From assembly GCA_003162555.1 (NCBI GenBank), contig PMNQ01000151.1:1-6241 (forward strand): a stretch of 6,241 bases of DNA, in the 5' to 3' direction. Below are positions 5,735 through 6,241 of the stretch, piece after piece; position 1 is the stretch's first letter; the number at the start of each line of letters is the position of its first letter. Under the pieces are notes generated by a model, which saw nothing but the letters and a program-made list of their open reading frames with translations, had not been told where the DNA came from and ran no database searches. This stretch comes from Gammaproteobacteria bacterium. GTDB taxonomy: Bacteria; Pseudomonadota; Gammaproteobacteria; Steroidobacterales; Steroidobacteraceae. Both the position numbers and the translations under genes were made by a program.

Positions 5735-6241
5735 CGAACTGCTCGTGCGTCGGCATCGCCTCGGCAGTCTGGCGGATCAGCGTCCGCAGCCGATCGAGGT
5801 GGCGCCGCGCCGCCTCGATCGGCACGAAGTCGGCCAGCGGATCGTAGCGCCTGGGCCAGATACCCTGCCCCAGCAGCACCGACAGCCAGTTTGATTCCAC
5901 GAACAGCTCGCGGTCGAGATAGGCCACGCGGCCGCTGCTGCGGAACAGCTTGATGCGGTAGTCCAGCGTCTCGGGTATGGGCATATGCCGGCAATAGGTC
6001 CACAACGGCGCATCGTCCCGCTCGGTGGCGTGATAGTGAAGAATGATGAAGTCGCGAATGCGCTCGTATTCGTCGATCTGCAGCCGGTTGTATTCTTCCG
6101 CATCGAGAGGGTCGAAGCTGCGATCCGGAAAAATGGCGGCCAGCTGCGTAACGGCGCTTTGCACCAGGTGAATGCTGGTCGACTCCAGCGGCTCCATGAA
6201 GCCACTGGCCAGACCGAGCGCGATGCAGTTCTTGTTCCAGA
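5688..6241 (-). CDS. Flavin-dependent tryptophan-halogenase family protein, C-terminal part
   Basis: The last 183 residues of a minus-strand gene are visible; its start lies beyond the window's right edge. The first residues, [14 protein letters not shown], lead into [13 protein letters not shown], the hallmark active-site stretch of FADH2-dependent tryptophan halogenases; the E-S pair in LEST corresponds to the catalytic glutamate and halide-site serine of PrnA. Further family blocks follow: [29 protein letters not shown] and [15 protein letters not shown]. By family knowledge it halogenates tryptophan, indole or a related aromatic using reduced flavin and hypohalous acid relayed by a lysine that is outside the window. 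Substrate and regiochemistry cannot be told. After the usual ending MPTHEQF about 16 low-complexity residues ([14 protein letters not shown]) run into the 3' end of the DDAH gene, suggesting loss of an earlier stop. The stop is TGA at 5688-5690. Confidence 0.93.
   Translation of the reverse strand, partial: WNKNCIALGLASGFMEPLESTSIHLVQSAVTQLAAIFPDRSFDPLDAEEYNRLQIDEYERIRDFIILHYHATERDDAPLWTYCRHMPIPETLDYRIKLFRSSGRVAYLDRELFVESNWLSVLLGQGIWPRRYDPLADFVPIEAARRHLDRLRTLIRQTAEAMPTHEQFVTSAVTGSSGRRPSS

Noticed and set aside
5777..6205. Alternate minus-strand frame of 142 codons over the halogenase
   Set aside because: Another phase of the halogenase gene; only the chosen frame carries the halogenase motifs.

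Overview
The window is GC-rich, densely packed bacterial chromosomal DNA. It has no RNA genes, CRISPR, insertion sequences or phage genes that I can see. The gene content (tandem GGDEF-EAL signalling proteins, a tryptophan-halogenase family protein, a dimethylargininase) fits a free-living proteobacterium. A gammaproteobacterium of the Xanthomonadales/Nevskiales/Steroidobacter type is my guess from gene content only.

Left part (1-3671), cyclic-di-GMP signalling. The window opens in the last 51 codons of a plus-strand gene whose visible start looks like the end of an EAL phosphodiesterase domain. A minus-strand SAM-dependent methyltransferase (188-973) of the phosphoethanolamine N-methyltransferase type converges on it. 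Divergent from the methyltransferase is a large membrane-anchored sensor with a helical periplasmic domain, HAMP, GGDEF and EAL (1110-3671). Both of its catalytic domains look intact, but the GGDEF inhibitory I-site is missing.

Middle (3690-4532). A YeaE-type aldo/keto reductase follows the sensor after 18 bases on the same strand and is probably co-transcribed with it.

Right part (4544-6241). A small minus-strand protein of unknown function (110 aa, GTG start) is divergent from a dimethylarginine dimethylaminohydrolase (DDAH) gene. Their 75-base spacer holds two sigma70-like promoters on opposite strands laid almost exactly on top of each other: the -35 of each overlaps the -10 of the other, and a short palindrome sits in the shared spacer. 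The DDAH gene then runs tail-to-tail into a flavin-dependent halogenase cut off by the window edge; the two reading frames overlap by 47 bases, including the codon for the DDAH catalytic cysteine.

Most genes belong to recognisable families. The best leads are the superimposed divergent promoters coupling DDAH to the unknown 110-aa protein, and the pairing of a bifunctional c-di-GMP sensor with a small-carbonyl reductase. I see no clear sign of a wholly new multi-gene system.
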